From: Arenibacter troitsensis
Lineage (GTDB): Bacteria > Bacteroidota > Bacteroidia > Flavobacteriales > Flavobacteriaceae
Direction: 5' to 3'
NCBI RefSeq assembly: GCF_900177645.1
Contig: NZ_FXAO01000004.1
Span: forward strand, 1-64,000
Length of the DNA: 64,000 nucleotides
The notes beneath the pieces were generated by a model. That model searched no databases. It was not told the DNA's origin and saw only the letters and a list, made by a program, of their open reading frames with translations. The translations under genes and the position numbers were made by a program. This document shows positions 54,390-64,000 of this stretch, one piece after another (within the stretch, counting starts at the first letter, position 1; each line of letters opens with the position of its first letter).

Positions 54390-54758
54390 ATGAATACAAC
54401 ATTTACAATATTCTTGGTCCTGATCATCCTAGTTTGCATTCTATTGATGCTCGTAATTATGGTGCAAAATCCTAAAGGAGGCGGATTATCCTCATCTTTT
54501 GGCGGAAGTGGTAACCAAGTTGTTGGAGGAGTAAAGAAAACAGGAGACTTTTTGGATAAGAGTACCTGGACATTGGCAACCATACTGGTTGTGTTAATTT
54601 TGCTTTCCAATGTAGCTTTAAAGGGAAGCTTTAGTGATTCCGATTCAAAATTGCTAAATGGCGATCCCATAGAAACAACTGCTCCGGATGCATTGCCAGA
54701 AGCACCAACCCCTGCTCCTGCCACTAATGGTACAAATACCACTGACAGCACCCAATAA
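54390..54758 (+). CDS. secG: Preprotein translocase subunit SecG
   Basis: This 122-residue inner-membrane protein has two transmembrane helices (about 4-24 and 52-70) joined by the family loop MVQNPKGGGLSSSFGGSGNQ. SecG assists the SecYEG channel during protein export. The C-terminal tail is longer than in Escherichia coli and rich in alanine, proline and threonine, a common variation in Bacteroidota. It is the last gene of the miaB-lptE string and is followed by a strong terminator before groES. Confidence 0.95.
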   Translation: MNTTFTIFLVLIILVCILLMLVIMVQNPKGGGLSSSFGGSGNQVVGGVKKTGDFLDKSTWTLATILVVLILLSNVALKGSFSDSDSKLLNGDPIETTAPDALPEAPTPAPATNGTNTTDSTQ

Positions 54759-54783
54759 GAAGATAAAACATATTTAACATATA

Positions 54784-54818
54784 AAAAATGCCAGCTTACG
54801 TGACAAGCTGGCATTTTT
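54784..54818 (+). terminator. Rho-independent terminator after secG
   Basis: A perfect 14-bp stem (AAAAATGCCAGCTT and AAGCTGGCATTTTT) has a 7-base loop and a following T-rich stretch. It lies 25 bp past the secG stop codon and isolates groESL transcription. Confidence 0.93.
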
Positions 54819-54900
54819 GTTTAACAAAGTGTCAGTTTTTAGGCAATGGCATAATTTCTGCCTATTAAAATCAAACTTAAAAACATAAAATCTAAATAAT

Positions 54901-55179
54901 ATGGCTAAAGTTAGCATTAAACCATTAGCAGATAGAGTTCTTATAGAACCTATGGCTGCCGAAACAAAGACTGCATCTGGTCTTTACATCCCAGATACCG
55001 CAAAGGAAAAACCACAAAAAGGCAAGGTAGTTGCCGTTGGACCCGGTACTAAAGATGAAAAAGTGACCGTTAAAGTTGGAGATACGGTGCTATACGGTAA
55101 GTATGCAGGTACTGAGCTTAAGCTTGAAGGTACCGAATATCTTATGATGCGCGAGAGCGACATATTAGCAATTATATAA
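54901..55179 (+). CDS. groES: Co-chaperonin GroES
   Basis: This 92-residue co-chaperonin caps the GroEL ring during protein folding. Family features are [12 protein letters not shown], the mobile loop [23 protein letters not shown] and [13 protein letters not shown]. The length is normal. It has its own upstream region after the secG terminator. No CIRCE element (TTAGCACTC-type inverted repeat) was seen, so heat control is by another route. groEL follows after 103 bp. Confidence 0.97.
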   Translation: MAKVSIKPLADRVLIEPMAAETKTASGLYIPDTAKEKPQKGKVVAVGPGTKDEKVTVKVGDTVLYGKYAGTELKLEGTEYLMMRESDILAII

Positions 55180-55190
55180 TATTGCTCTTG

Positions 55191-55265
55191 TTCCCAGAAC
55201 GTTGGGAAAATTCCAAACAACAAACTAAAGAGTATAACTAATTTCATTCCGTTTATGTGGGAATG
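55191..55265 (+). other. Structured groES-groEL intergenic region
   Basis: Two short hairpins are visible in the 103-bp gap: TTCCCA/TGGGAA (55191-55208) and CATTCC/GGAATG (55245-55265). Neither has a T tract. They may stabilise or process the groESL messenger RNA. Confidence 0.4.
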
Positions 55266-55279
55266 ATAAATGAAATTAA

Positions 55280-56911
<1,632 letters not shown>

Positions 56912-56933
56912 GTTCCAAAATTTACAACCATAA

Positions 56934-56969
56934 AAAAAACCGCATTTGGAATTCCAAATGCGGTTTTTT
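56934..56969. terminator. Bidirectional terminator between groEL and HMA gene
   Basis: A perfect 36-bp palindrome centred on GGAATTCC, with CCGCATTT/AAATGCGG arms and A/T tracts on both ends, serves the convergent groEL and HMA-protein transcripts. Confidence 0.93.
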
Positions 56970-57000
56970 GTTTTCAATCCGTTTTTGCAATACCATTGGA

Positions 57001-57357
57001 TTAATGATGCTGTCCGTCATCGCTATTATCCTCTCGATACTTACAACAAGGGTGCACGCTTTCATAAGCTTCTTCCGTAGCTTTTAATTCCTTGGTGTCA
57101 TGACCCACACCAACTATGGCGGTCTTTATTTCCATAGAATTGGTTTTTCGCTCATCAATGATCAACGATAATTGATGGGTAGGAATATCCCATAAGGCGT
57201 ATTTCACCCCTTTTACCCCCAAGGCCGCTTCCTCTATTCGCTCTTTGCACATGGCACATTTTCCATTGACCTCGAAACTTATTTTTTTATTTTTCTCCTG
57301 GCCATAGCCGGCAATGGTCAATAATCCAAATACGGCTCCTATAAATAAATTTTTCAT
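57001..57357 (-). CDS. Exported heavy-metal-associated (HMA) domain protein
   Basis: The protein has 118 residues from the ATG at 57357; an ATG five codons earlier is also possible. A signal peptide (about 1-19, cut near GYGQ) is followed by an HMA fold with metal motif CAMCKERIEEAAL. A C-terminal tail carries a second Cys pair and histidines (HPCCKYRE, DDGQHH). It would bind a soft metal such as copper in the periplasm. It is the third gene of a set with a HYC_CC_PP protein and a TonB receptor, 25 bp after the receptor gene, so the three probably handle one metal. Its identity is not shown by the sequence. Confidence 0.88.
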   Translation of the reverse strand: MKNLFIGAVFGLLTIAGYGQEKNKKISFEVNGKCAMCKERIEEAALGVKGVKYALWDIPTHQLSLIIDERKTNSMEIKTAIVGVGHDTKELKATEEAYESVHPCCKYREDNSDDGQHH

Positions 57358-57397
57358 TGCTCTACTTTTCATGTTATATATCTACTATTTTCTAAAA

Positions 57398-59635
57398 TTA
57401 CAATTTATACCTAAATCCTGCATAAAACATTCTGCCCATAACGGGAGCATATATCATTGTGGTGTCAAAATTAGTGCCAAACGGATGGTCTGCAGCCACT
57501 ACAGCGTTCTCTTGGGTGAAACTAGTTAAATTTTCCCCTCCCACATAAATTTCAAAATTATCATTAAACACTCTGGTCAGCTGTGCATTCATTAAACTAT
57601 ATGGAGTCGAATAATCCCCAAACTGATACTCCTCGGGACTACTACTCGTATTGGGCAAGCGTTGTTTTCCCAAGCTATGGAGGGTATAATCCATACGCCA
57701 TAAGGCCCCATTCTCTTTAGGGAGGGAAGTGTAGCCCAAGTTGGCAAAAAATCGATGTTGTGCCTGTAATGGTTTTTGTAGGGTGCCGCTTAGGTAATCG
57801 GTTTCAACATCATAATATTTATAAGCCGTCCTTAACTCTACATTCTTTAAAACGTTATAATTTATTTCAAATTGAAAGCTTTTGGCCAGACTCTTTCCTT
57901 CCAAGTTATAAAATGACACTTCCATGGGATTCTCCCAATCCACCACTACCTGATTCTTAAAATTGGTAACATAATAATCCAACGTTACGTCACCTGTCCT
58001 ACCGAACAAACTAAATCCCTGTATATAACTAGCTCCGTAATTCCAGGCATCTTCAGGATCCAGTCCATAAATACTGCTATTATCCCCAAGCACCCTTATC
58101 TGCCTTGATGAGGCAAATAATTGTTGGTTTTCGGCAAAGATATTGGCTGCCCGCTTTCCACGGCCCAAAGACGCCCTAAAACTCCCTCTTTCCCATGGCA
58201 TATACCGCGCATGCAATCTGGGCGTAACAAAAGTCCCCAAATTATTGTGGTTGTCCACCCTTATGCCCGCAGTGAAACTCAATTCCTTTAAATTATCATA
58301 ACTATATTCAAAAAAGGCCCCTATAGATTTGTCCACCCTCGAAAAATCCTGTGTATTCACCAATTCCCCATAACCATCATAGGCAAAGGTCAAGCCCGTT
58401 TTAAACTTGCTTTTGGTATCCCCTATAATGGAATTGAACAGCAGATTGGAATAAATACTTTCGTGATCAATATTATATTCATTAAACCCAAAATAGGAAT
58501 CCTGCTTATGGATATTATAGGCCGTTTGAAATCCCAAACTCTGAAAAGGCAGCTCCGGAAAAACATAGCCCAACTTTAATGAAGTATCAAACCTTCTGGT
58601 ATTTATTTCACTTCCCCAGGAATTGGTTGTGAATTTATCGGTACTGGGCACAAAATTGGTTTGTCCCAACTGCTTATCGTCATTTAAAAAACGAAGATTA
58701 ATAAAACTCACCCAACCGGTACTTGGGTTTTGGTACTGCCACCTATTCAAAACATTTATTTGGTTCCCCAAGGGAGCATCCAAAAATCCGTCCCCATTAT
58801 TATCCTCCTTGGTGTCCCTTCGGTTGGCATGAAGATAGAGCCCCGTACTCCATTTGTCCGTTAATTTCTCGTTCAAATGGGTATTTAATTCCAACCTGCC
58901 ATTTAAATTTGCATATCCATTTACAAATAGAGCCTTATCTGTTGAGGGTTTTACCAATTCCGTATTTATCTGGCCCGAAATACTCTCATAGCCATTAACA
59001 ACGCTGCCCGCCCCCTTTGTGATCTGTATACTCTCTACCCAAGTTCCCGGGGTAAAGGTAAGTCCGTAGGCCTGGGAGGCACCCCGTACCATTGGGATAT
59101 TCTCTTGGGTTATCAATAAATAAGGACTGGTAAGTCCCAACATCTGTATTTGCTTTGTTCCAGTAAGGGCATCGGAAAAATTGACATCTATGGCCGGATT
59201 GGTTTCAAAACTCTCGGATAGATTGCAACAGGCCGCCTTTAGTAGTTCGGCACTGTTTATGGTTACCACGTTCTGTGGGCTGAAATAAGATTTCTGAACG
59301 GCATCCCGCTTCTTTTGGATCACCACCTCATCTAAGGCATTGGAAGGTTTTAACCAATGGTTTACCTTCTTAGGGGAATCAATGAACAAAGTGTCCGACT
59401 CAAACCCCACATAACTAATGACCAATTGGTTATACTCCTTTTTAAATGGAATTACAAAGCTACCGTCTGCCTTTGTAATGGTCCCGGTCTGGGAATTGAG
59501 CCAATAAACATTGGCCCCGGCCAAACCTAGTTGCTTATTTTCAGGATTGTCCTCCATGACCATGCCCTCTATATTGTTCTGGGAGATAGCCAATAACGGA
59601 ATCCATAAAAAAATACTTACAAAAAAATTCTTCAC
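57398..59635 (-). CDS. TonB-dependent receptor with CC plug motif (metal-linked)
   Basis: This 745-residue outer-membrane receptor has a signal peptide (about 1-19) and an N-terminal carboxypeptidase-like beta-sandwich (about 22-95; GLAGANVYWLNSQTGTITKADGSF). The plug domain begins near 103. The plug contains an uncommon Cys pair in LLKAACCNLSE (136-137). The beta-barrel follows, ending FYAGFRYKL with the terminal aromatic-rich strand. It imports, or less likely helps export, a bound ligand using TonB energy. Neighbours with metal-binding cysteines (HYC_CC_PP protein upstream, HMA protein downstream) suggest a metal or metal complex as ligand. Confidence 0.92.
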   Translation of the reverse strand: MKNFFVSIFLWIPLLAISQNNIEGMVMEDNPENKQLGLAGANVYWLNSQTGTITKADGSFVIPFKKEYNQLVISYVGFESDTLFIDSPKKVNHWLKPSNALDEVVIQKKRDAVQKSYFSPQNVVTINSAELLKAACCNLSESFETNPAIDVNFSDALTGTKQIQMLGLTSPYLLITQENIPMVRGASQAYGLTFTPGTWVESIQITKGAGSVVNGYESISGQINTELVKPSTDKALFVNGYANLNGRLELNTHLNEKLTDKWSTGLYLHANRRDTKEDNNGDGFLDAPLGNQINVLNRWQYQNPSTGWVSFINLRFLNDDKQLGQTNFVPSTDKFTTNSWGSEINTRRFDTSLKLGYVFPELPFQSLGFQTAYNIHKQDSYFGFNEYNIDHESIYSNLLFNSIIGDTKSKFKTGLTFAYDGYGELVNTQDFSRVDKSIGAFFEYSYDNLKELSFTAGIRVDNHNNLGTFVTPRLHARYMPWERGSFRASLGRGKRAANIFAENQQLFASSRQIRVLGDNSSIYGLDPEDAWNYGASYIQGFSLFGRTGDVTLDYYVTNFKNQVVVDWENPMEVSFYNLEGKSLAKSFQFEINYNVLKNVELRTAYKYYDVETDYLSGTLQKPLQAQHRFFANLGYTSLPKENGALWRMDYTLHSLGKQRLPNTSSSPEEYQFGDYSTPYSLMNAQLTRVFNDNFEIYVGGENLTSFTQENAVVAADHPFGTNFDTTMIYAPVMGRMFYAGFRYKL

Positions 59636-59734
59636 TTGATATATTTTAATATTAGCAGATAATTGAAATCAAAAAAACCATAGGATTTTCCAACTTAAAA
59701 GCATTGAAAACCATGGTTACTACCAATAAAAAAA

Positions 59735-60151
59735 TCAAATGAGGAAAACTTGGTCCAAGATATGGATATCCCTTACCAGTATAGGCGGTGGGTAATCGGC
59801 ATGGGGAACATAGTGCTGCTCCCTTGGCTGAAATAATTTTATATAAGAGGAAGTAAAGGCCACCAAAAATTGCTGTTGGCCAAAACTAAGATCGTCATAG
59901 GAAATACTGAGGTCTTCCTGCCCCTGTACCAAAATGGTCTCATCACTGCAACAGGTATTCGGATTATTTTTGAAAGACACATCCTCTACTACCAATCCCA
60001 AATCCATCCCACAGGTATCCGCTTCATGAAAGAAAGCAATATCCACCAAGGAGCCAAAGCAAAAATGCTTTTCAACGGTCCAGGAAACTGTGGATACCAG
60101 CATAAAAAATGCCATCAACAGCGCCAATATTTTATGGATCATAACTTTCAT
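59735..60151 (-). CDS. HYC_CC_PP family protein
   Basis: The protein has 138 residues from the ATG at 60151; an ATG six codons earlier adds only MIIFVF. A hydrophobic signal or anchor lies at about 5-24. The family's namesake motifs then follow: HFC at 29-31 (HYC), a further Cys at 47, CC at 67-68 and PPP at 121-123 (PP). The family has no assigned function. The cysteines and first His suggest periplasmic metal binding. It is the first gene of the three-gene metal-linked set, 99 bp upstream of the TonB receptor. Confidence 0.85.
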   Translation of the reverse strand: MKVMIHKILALLMAFFMLVSTVSWTVEKHFCFGSLVDIAFFHEADTCGMDLGLVVEDVSFKNNPNTCCSDETILVQGQEDLSISYDDLSFGQQQFLVAFTSSYIKLFQPREQHYVPHADYPPPILVRDIHILDQVFLI

Positions 60152-60289
60152 AAAGACAAAAATAATCAAAACTTACCACTCTCTATTTTCCTCCTACAAT
60201 ATTAACTTAAATTTAGGGCAAAAATTGTCCAAACCACTAACAAATTGGAAGTTTAAGTACTTATCTCATAAAGGATTTTGAAATAGCCT

Positions 60290-60297
60290 TATTTTTG
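60290..60297 (+). promoter_or_regulatory. -7 promoter box for the GAF gene
   Basis: TATTTTTG matches TAnnTTTG 14 bp before the GAF-protein start codon. It lies in a 160-bp divergent gap, which is the right position for a short leader. No clear -33 element. Confidence 0.4.
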
Positions 60298-60311
60298 CAA
60301 AAAATAATCAT

Positions 60312-60764
60312 ATGTTTAGCACATTAAGACCACAGGTTTCTGCAATCACAAGCAGCAACAAAATAAGTTCTACCGAAAAAATGCAGGCCATTTGCGAATT
60401 GTTAAAGGAGAATGTCCCTTATTACGACTGGGTGGGCTTCTATTTCCGAAACGGGGATAAGGAGGAGCTTAAATTGGGGCCATATGCAGGGGCGCCTACA
60501 GACCACACCATAATACCATTTGGCAAAGGAATTTGCGGGCAAGTCGCAGTATCCAATCAAAATTTTGTTGTCCCCGATGTAAAGGCCCAGGACAACTACA
60601 TAGCATGTAGCATATCCGTGAAGGCAGAAATAGTAGTTCCACTTTTTTTAAATGGCGTAAATATTGGCCAAATCGACATCGATTCCAACACTCCGGATCC
60701 ATTTTCAGAAGAGGATGAGCACTTTTTGGAATACGTAAACCAAGAGGTGTCCAAAATTCTTTAA
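60312..60764 (+). CDS. GAF-domain protein, free Met-R-sulfoxide reductase-like
   Basis: This 150-residue single-GAF cytoplasmic protein resembles the fRMsr (YebR) family: WVGFYFRNG, LGPYAG, IPFGKGICGQVA, VPDV, YIACS, AEIVVPLF and GQIDIDSN. Two of the three cysteines used by the enzymes are present (GICG and IACS). The first, which precedes IPxGxG in the characterised enzymes, is replaced here (the segment reads APTDHTIIPFG). Reductase activity is therefore uncertain. It lies alone, divergent from the HYC_CC_PP gene and upstream of purH. The length is slightly short for the family. Confidence 0.85.
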   Translation: MFSTLRPQVSAITSSNKISSTEKMQAICELLKENVPYYDWVGFYFRNGDKEELKLGPYAGAPTDHTIIPFGKGICGQVAVSNQNFVVPDVKAQDNYIACSISVKAEIVVPLFLNGVNIGQIDIDSNTPDPFSEEDEHFLEYVNQEVSKIL

Positions 60765-60815
60765 AACTTTAAGCCGATTGTTAATAAACGTGCTGATTTT
60801 TAAGCACAAAAAAAT

Positions 60816-60823
60816 TACTTTTG
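60816..60823 (+). promoter_or_regulatory. -7 promoter box for purH
   Basis: TACTTTTG matches TAnnTTTG 34 bp upstream of the purH start codon. A small GTGCT/AGCAC hairpin lies just upstream of it. Confidence 0.4.
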
Positions 60824-60857
60824 TGTCCTTATAATCCATAACAACAATCACAACAAA

Positions 60858-62390
60858 ATGAGTACCACTAAAAAAGCTTCCTCAGCCTTAATATCTGTTT
60901 TTCATAAAGATGGCCTAGAGCCCTTGGTAAAAAAGTTTAATGAATTGGGAATTACCATCTATTCTACGGGTGGCACCGAAACCTTCATTAAAGATTTAGG
61001 TATTGATGTAGTACCAGTGGAAGACGTTACCAGCTACCCATCCATATTGGGCGGTAGGGTTAAAACACTACACCCTAAGGTATTTGGTGGTATTTTGAAC
61101 CGTCAGGACAATGAAAGTGATCAAGAACAATTGAAAGAATTTGAAATTCCCCAATTGGATATCGTCATTGTAGACCTTTACCCTTTTGAAAAAACTGTTG
61201 CCAGCGGAGCTTCCGAACAGGATATTATAGAAAAAATAGATATCGGTGGTATATCCTTAATACGGGCAGCGGCCAAGAACTACAAGGATACGCTTTGCGT
61301 TTCCTCTATGAACGACTATGATGAGGTTTTGGAAATGATTACCAAAGGAAATGGTAGCACTACCTTGGAGGACCGCAGACGTTTTGCTACAAAATCCTTC
61401 AATGTATCATCTCATTATGATTCGGCCATCTTCAATTATTTCAACAAGAACCATGAAGAGGCCGCATTTAAATTAAGCGAAACCAACGGACAGGTGTTGC
61501 GTTATGGTGAAAACCCACATCAAAAAGGTTTTTTCTTTGGTGATTTCGATGCGATGTTCAACAAACTTCACGGAAAGGAACTTTCCTATAACAATTTGTT
61601 GGATGTGGATGCCGCAGTTAACCTTATCCAAGAATTTAAGAACGACGCCCCCACCTTCGCCATATTAAAACATAACAATGCCTGTGGCCTTGCCACTAGG
61701 CCCACAATTCACCAAGCCTATGTTGATGCCTTGGCAGGAGATCCTGTTTCGGCTTTTGGAGGAATATTGATCAGCAACGTAGAAATAGACAAGCCAACTG
61801 CCGAAGAAATTCACAACCTGTTTTGCGAAGTGGTGATTGCCCCTAGCTACACTCCTGTGGCCCTGGACATCTTAAAAGGCAAGAAAAACAGAATAATTCT
61901 GGTCCAGAACGAAGTTGACCTTCCAAAAATGACGGTTAGAACATGTTTGAATGGCGTTTTAGTGCAAGAAAAGGATGAAAAGACCGATAAAATTTCCGAC
62001 CTTACCAATGCCACCGATAAAAAACCTACGGATAGGGAACTGGAAGATCTGATCTTTGCTTCAAAATTGTGTAAACACACCAAAAGTAACACCATTGTTC
62101 TTGCTAAAAACAAACAGTTGTGCGCCAGTGGAACAGGCCAAACTTCTCGTGTAGATGCCCTAAACCAAGCCATCCACAAAGCCCAGTCTTTCAATTTTGA
62201 TCTAAAGGGAGCTGTATTGGCCAGTGATGCCTTCTTTCCTTTTCCTGATTGTGTAGAAATTGCGCATAAAAGTGGAATAACCAGCGTTATACAACCGGGA
62301 GGTTCCATTAAGGACCAACTTAGTATCGATTATTGTAATGAAAACGGAATTGCAATGGTAATGACTGGTACACGTCATTTTAAACATTAA
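60858..62390 (+). CDS. purH: Bifunctional AICAR formyltransferase / IMP cyclohydrolase
   Basis: This 510-residue enzyme makes the last two steps of IMP synthesis: formylation of AICAR using 10-formyl-THF, then ring closure. The N-terminal cyclohydrolase domain (about 1-190) has STGGTETFIKDLGI, the family's VxTLHPKVFGGIL segment and NLYPFEKT-like DLYPFEKTV. The transformylase domain (from about 200) has RYGENPHQKG, the catalytic KHNNACGLA and GSIKDQ with the ending GTRHFKH. The length is typical. It is a single gene, followed 55 bp later by mreB. Confidence 0.97.
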   Translation: MSTTKKASSALISVFHKDGLEPLVKKFNELGITIYSTGGTETFIKDLGIDVVPVEDVTSYPSILGGRVKTLHPKVFGGILNRQDNESDQEQLKEFEIPQLDIVIVDLYPFEKTVASGASEQDIIEKIDIGGISLIRAAAKNYKDTLCVSSMNDYDEVLEMITKGNGSTTLEDRRRFATKSFNVSSHYDSAIFNYFNKNHEEAAFKLSETNGQVLRYGENPHQKGFFFGDFDAMFNKLHGKELSYNNLLDVDAAVNLIQEFKNDAPTFAILKHNNACGLATRPTIHQAYVDALAGDPVSAFGGILISNVEIDKPTAEEIHNLFCEVVIAPSYTPVALDILKGKKNRIILVQNEVDLPKMTVRTCLNGVLVQEKDEKTDKISDLTNATDKKPTDRELEDLIFASKLCKHTKSNTIVLAKNKQLCASGTGQTSRVDALNQAIHKAQSFNFDLKGAVLASDAFFPFPDCVEIAHKSGITSVIQPGGSIKDQLSIDYCNENGIAMVMTGTRHFKH

Positions 62391-62445
62391 TTTTATTACT
62401 TTTAACGATCAAACTGACATTTAAACCGAAATATAACAACACATA

Positions 62446-63474
62446 ATGGGATTCTTTGATTTCTTAACCGAGGAGATTGCAATAGACTTAGGTACTGCCA
62501 ACACCCTCATCATTCACAACGACAAAGTGGTGGTAGACAGTCCATCTATTGTAGCCAGGGACAGAATAAGTGGCAAAATCATTGCCGTTGGCAAGGAAGC
62601 CAATATGATGCAAGGAAAGACCCATGAAAATATTAAGACCATACGTCCACTTAAGGATGGGGTAATAGCCGATTTTGATGCCTCTGAAAAGATGATCAAC
62701 ATGTTCATCAAAAACATACCGGCATTAAAGAAAAAGTGGTTTCCACCAGCCTTGAGAATGGTAATATGCATCCCATCTGGAATTACAGAAGTGGAGATGC
62801 GTGCCGTAAAAGAGTCTGCTGAGCGTGTTAACGGAAAAGAGGTCTACCTTATTCACGAGCCTATGGCAGCTGCCATTGGTATTGGCTTGGATATAATGCA
62901 ACCCAAGGGGAACATGATCGTTGATATAGGTGGTGGTACAACCGAAATTGCAGTCATTGCACTGGGTGGAATTGTTTGCGACAAATCGGTAAAGATTGCA
63001 GGTGACGTTTTCACAAACGACATTATTTATTACATGCGTACCCAACACAACCTTTATGTTGGGGAGAGTACTGCAGAGAACATAAAAATTACTATTGGTT
63101 CGGCCACAGAGGACCTTCAGACTCCTCCGGACGAAATGTCGGTTCAAGGAAGGGATCTACTGACCGGTAAACCAAAACAGGTATCCATTTCCTATCGCGA
63201 AATAGCCAAGGCCTTGGATAAATCCATACTAAGGGTAGAGGATGCCGTTATGGAAACCCTATCACAGACACCTCCCGAACTGGCAGCGGACATCTATAAT
63301 ACAGGTATTTATTTGGCCGGTGGCGGATCTATGTTAAGGGGACTTGACAGGCGTTTGTCCCAAAAAACAGATCTACCGGTATATATAGCGGAAGATCCAT
63401 TAAGGGCTGTTGTTAGGGGTACGGGTATTGCTCTAAAAAACTTGGAGCGATATAAAAGTATATTAATTAAATAG
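62446..63474 (+). CDS. mreB: Rod shape-determining protein MreB
   Basis: This 342-residue bacterial actin forms filaments under the membrane and directs cell-wall elongation. It has the actin phosphate-binding loops IDLGTANTLI near the start and the DIGGGTTEIAVI motif at about 164-175, the VHEP-like YLIHEPMAAAIGIG stretch and an AGGGSMLRGL adenosine motif. The length is normal. It opens the mre cluster, and mreC begins 115 bp later after a hairpin. Confidence 0.98.
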   Translation: MGFFDFLTEEIAIDLGTANTLIIHNDKVVVDSPSIVARDRISGKIIAVGKEANMMQGKTHENIKTIRPLKDGVIADFDASEKMINMFIKNIPALKKKWFPPALRMVICIPSGITEVEMRAVKESAERVNGKEVYLIHEPMAAAIGIGLDIMQPKGNMIVDIGGGTTEIAVIALGGIVCDKSVKIAGDVFTNDIIYYMRTQHNLYVGESTAENIKITIGSATEDLQTPPDEMSVQGRDLLTGKPKQVSISYREIAKALDKSILRVEDAVMETLSQTPPELAADIYNTGIYLAGGGSMLRGLDRRLSQKTDLPVYIAEDPLRAVVRGTGIALKNLERYKSILIK

Positions 63475-63541
63475 TTTAATTATTCCCCTACCATCAGCAC
63501 TACCTTTTTAAAAGGTAAAGAATAGCAAACAGGCCTTAATT

Positions 63542-63568
63542 CCTTATTGGGCAGTAGCCCAAATAAGG
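63542..63568 (+). other. Hairpin between mreB and mreC
   Basis: CCTTATTGGGC and GCCCAAATAAGG form an 11-bp stem with one bulge and an AGTA tetraloop. No T tract follows, so it is more likely a processing or stability element than a terminator. A smaller TACCTTTT/AAAAGGTA repeat lies just upstream at 63501-63517. Confidence 0.5.
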
Positions 63569-63589
63569 TTTACAAAACAATTTAAGTGA

Positions 63590-64000
63590 ATGCGGCAGAT
63601 TATCAACTTTGTATTAAGATATAAAAATTTCTTGCTATATCTTTTCTTGTTGATTATAGCCTTGGCGCTTACCGTACAATCCCATTCCTATCACCGTTCC
63701 AAATATTTCAATTCCTCGAACTGGTTAACGGGAAATATCTATGAGACCACGAGCAATATTACCACCTATTTTGGCTTAGGGGAGGAAAACAAAAAACTGG
63801 TAGAGGAGAACAAGCGATTACGCAACCTTCTTTTTAATCAAAAAAAGGAAGATTCCCTGTTATTGGACACAACGAATATTACTTATAAGGTGATTGCATC
63901 GCAAGTAATAAAGAACAGTTACAGTCTGCCACGTAACTATATTACCATCAAAAAAGGAAGTGCACAGGGCATAAAGCCCGATATGGGTGTTATTACTGCC
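63590..64000 (+). CDS. mreC: Rod shape-determining protein MreC (5' part)
   Basis: The first 137 codons are present and the gene runs off the right edge. The product has an N-terminal membrane helix (about 13-31) and a coiled coil (about 60-90; EENKKLVEENKRLRNLL). It then enters the MreC beta-domain (SYSLPRNYITIKKGSAQGIKPDMGV). MreC spans the periplasm and links MreB with cell-wall synthases. The ATG at 63590 is chosen since it begins the charged RQIINFVLRYKNF leader. The frame was translated by hand. Confidence 0.93.
   Translation, partial: MRQIINFVLRYKNFLLYLFLLIIALALTVQSHSYHRSKYFNSSNWLTGNIYETTSNITTYFGLGEENKKLVEENKRLRNLLFNQKKEDSLLLDTTNITYKVIASQVIKNSYSLPRNYITIKKGSAQGIKPDMGVITA

Noticed and set aside
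54819-54900. CIRCE heat-shock operator before groES
   Set aside because: No TTAGCACTC-N9-GAGTGCTAA-like inverted repeat is present; only a weak AGGCA/TGCCT pair is seen.

Overview
The window comes from a member of the Bacteroidota, almost certainly a marine-type Flavobacteriaceae. It carries gldK-gldL-gldM-gldN, the core of the gliding and type IX secretion machinery. It also has the flavobacterial gene strings topA / arginase-fold protein / gldKLMN and miaB / sigma-54 activator / lptE / secG / groES / groEL. Several gene starts are preceded by boxes matching the Bacteroidetes -7 consensus TAnnTTTG. Most genes are compact, co-directional and lack strong Shine-Dalgarno sites. I see no tRNA, rRNA, CRISPR array, transposase or prophage gene.

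Layout. 1-6.6 kb: an efflux operon on the minus strand (TolC, HlyD-type adaptor, ABC ATPase; the permease is presumably off the left edge), divergent from a sigma-54 response regulator and histidine kinase that probably control it. 6.6-9.1 kb: a CPA1 sodium/proton antiporter and an M20 amidohydrolase. 9.1-9.85 kb: a small DUF559 nuclease gene bounded on both sides, within a few bases, by 157-bp direct repeats full of hairpins. 9.87-22.6 kb: an ApbE flavin transferase preceded by two tandem copies of a three-gene set (DUF1549/DUF1553 haem-c protein, Tat-exported DUF1501 protein, DUF2231 membrane cytochrome with a leucine-rich tail). An AraC regulator is divergent from the set. 23.8-28.6 kb: YceI protein, SUMF1-fold lipoprotein, two-domain M16 protease and a tiny CPXCG protein. 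28.6-34.4 kb: an RND tripartite efflux operon. 34.6-36.4 kb: two tandem plant-type LRR proteins. 36.6-40 kb: an ABC-F ATPase, a DUF983 protein and an FAD oxidoreductase. 40.2-48.7 kb: the gldN/M/L/K genes, an arginase-fold protein that has lost metal ligands, and topA. 48.8-50 kb: an LVIVD protein. 50.2-56.9 kb: the miaB-to-groEL string. 57-60.2 kb: a metal-linked trio (HYC_CC_PP protein, TonB receptor, HMA-domain protein). 60.3-64 kb: a GAF protein, purH, mreB and the start of mreC.

The genes group into export and envelope functions (two tripartite efflux systems, T9SS core, LptE, SecG, MreBC), extracytoplasmic redox chemistry (the duplicated cytochrome/DUF1501 clusters with ApbE) and housekeeping (TopA, MiaB, GroESL, PurH).

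The items I judge most likely to repay study are the repeat-bounded DUF559 cassette, the duplicated DUF1501/DUF1553/cytochrome cluster with a candidate AraC operator, the ligand-poor arginase-fold protein beside gldK, and the HYC_CC_PP / CC-plug TonB receptor / HMA module. No database search was possible. Family calls rest on motifs and gene order read from the sequence.
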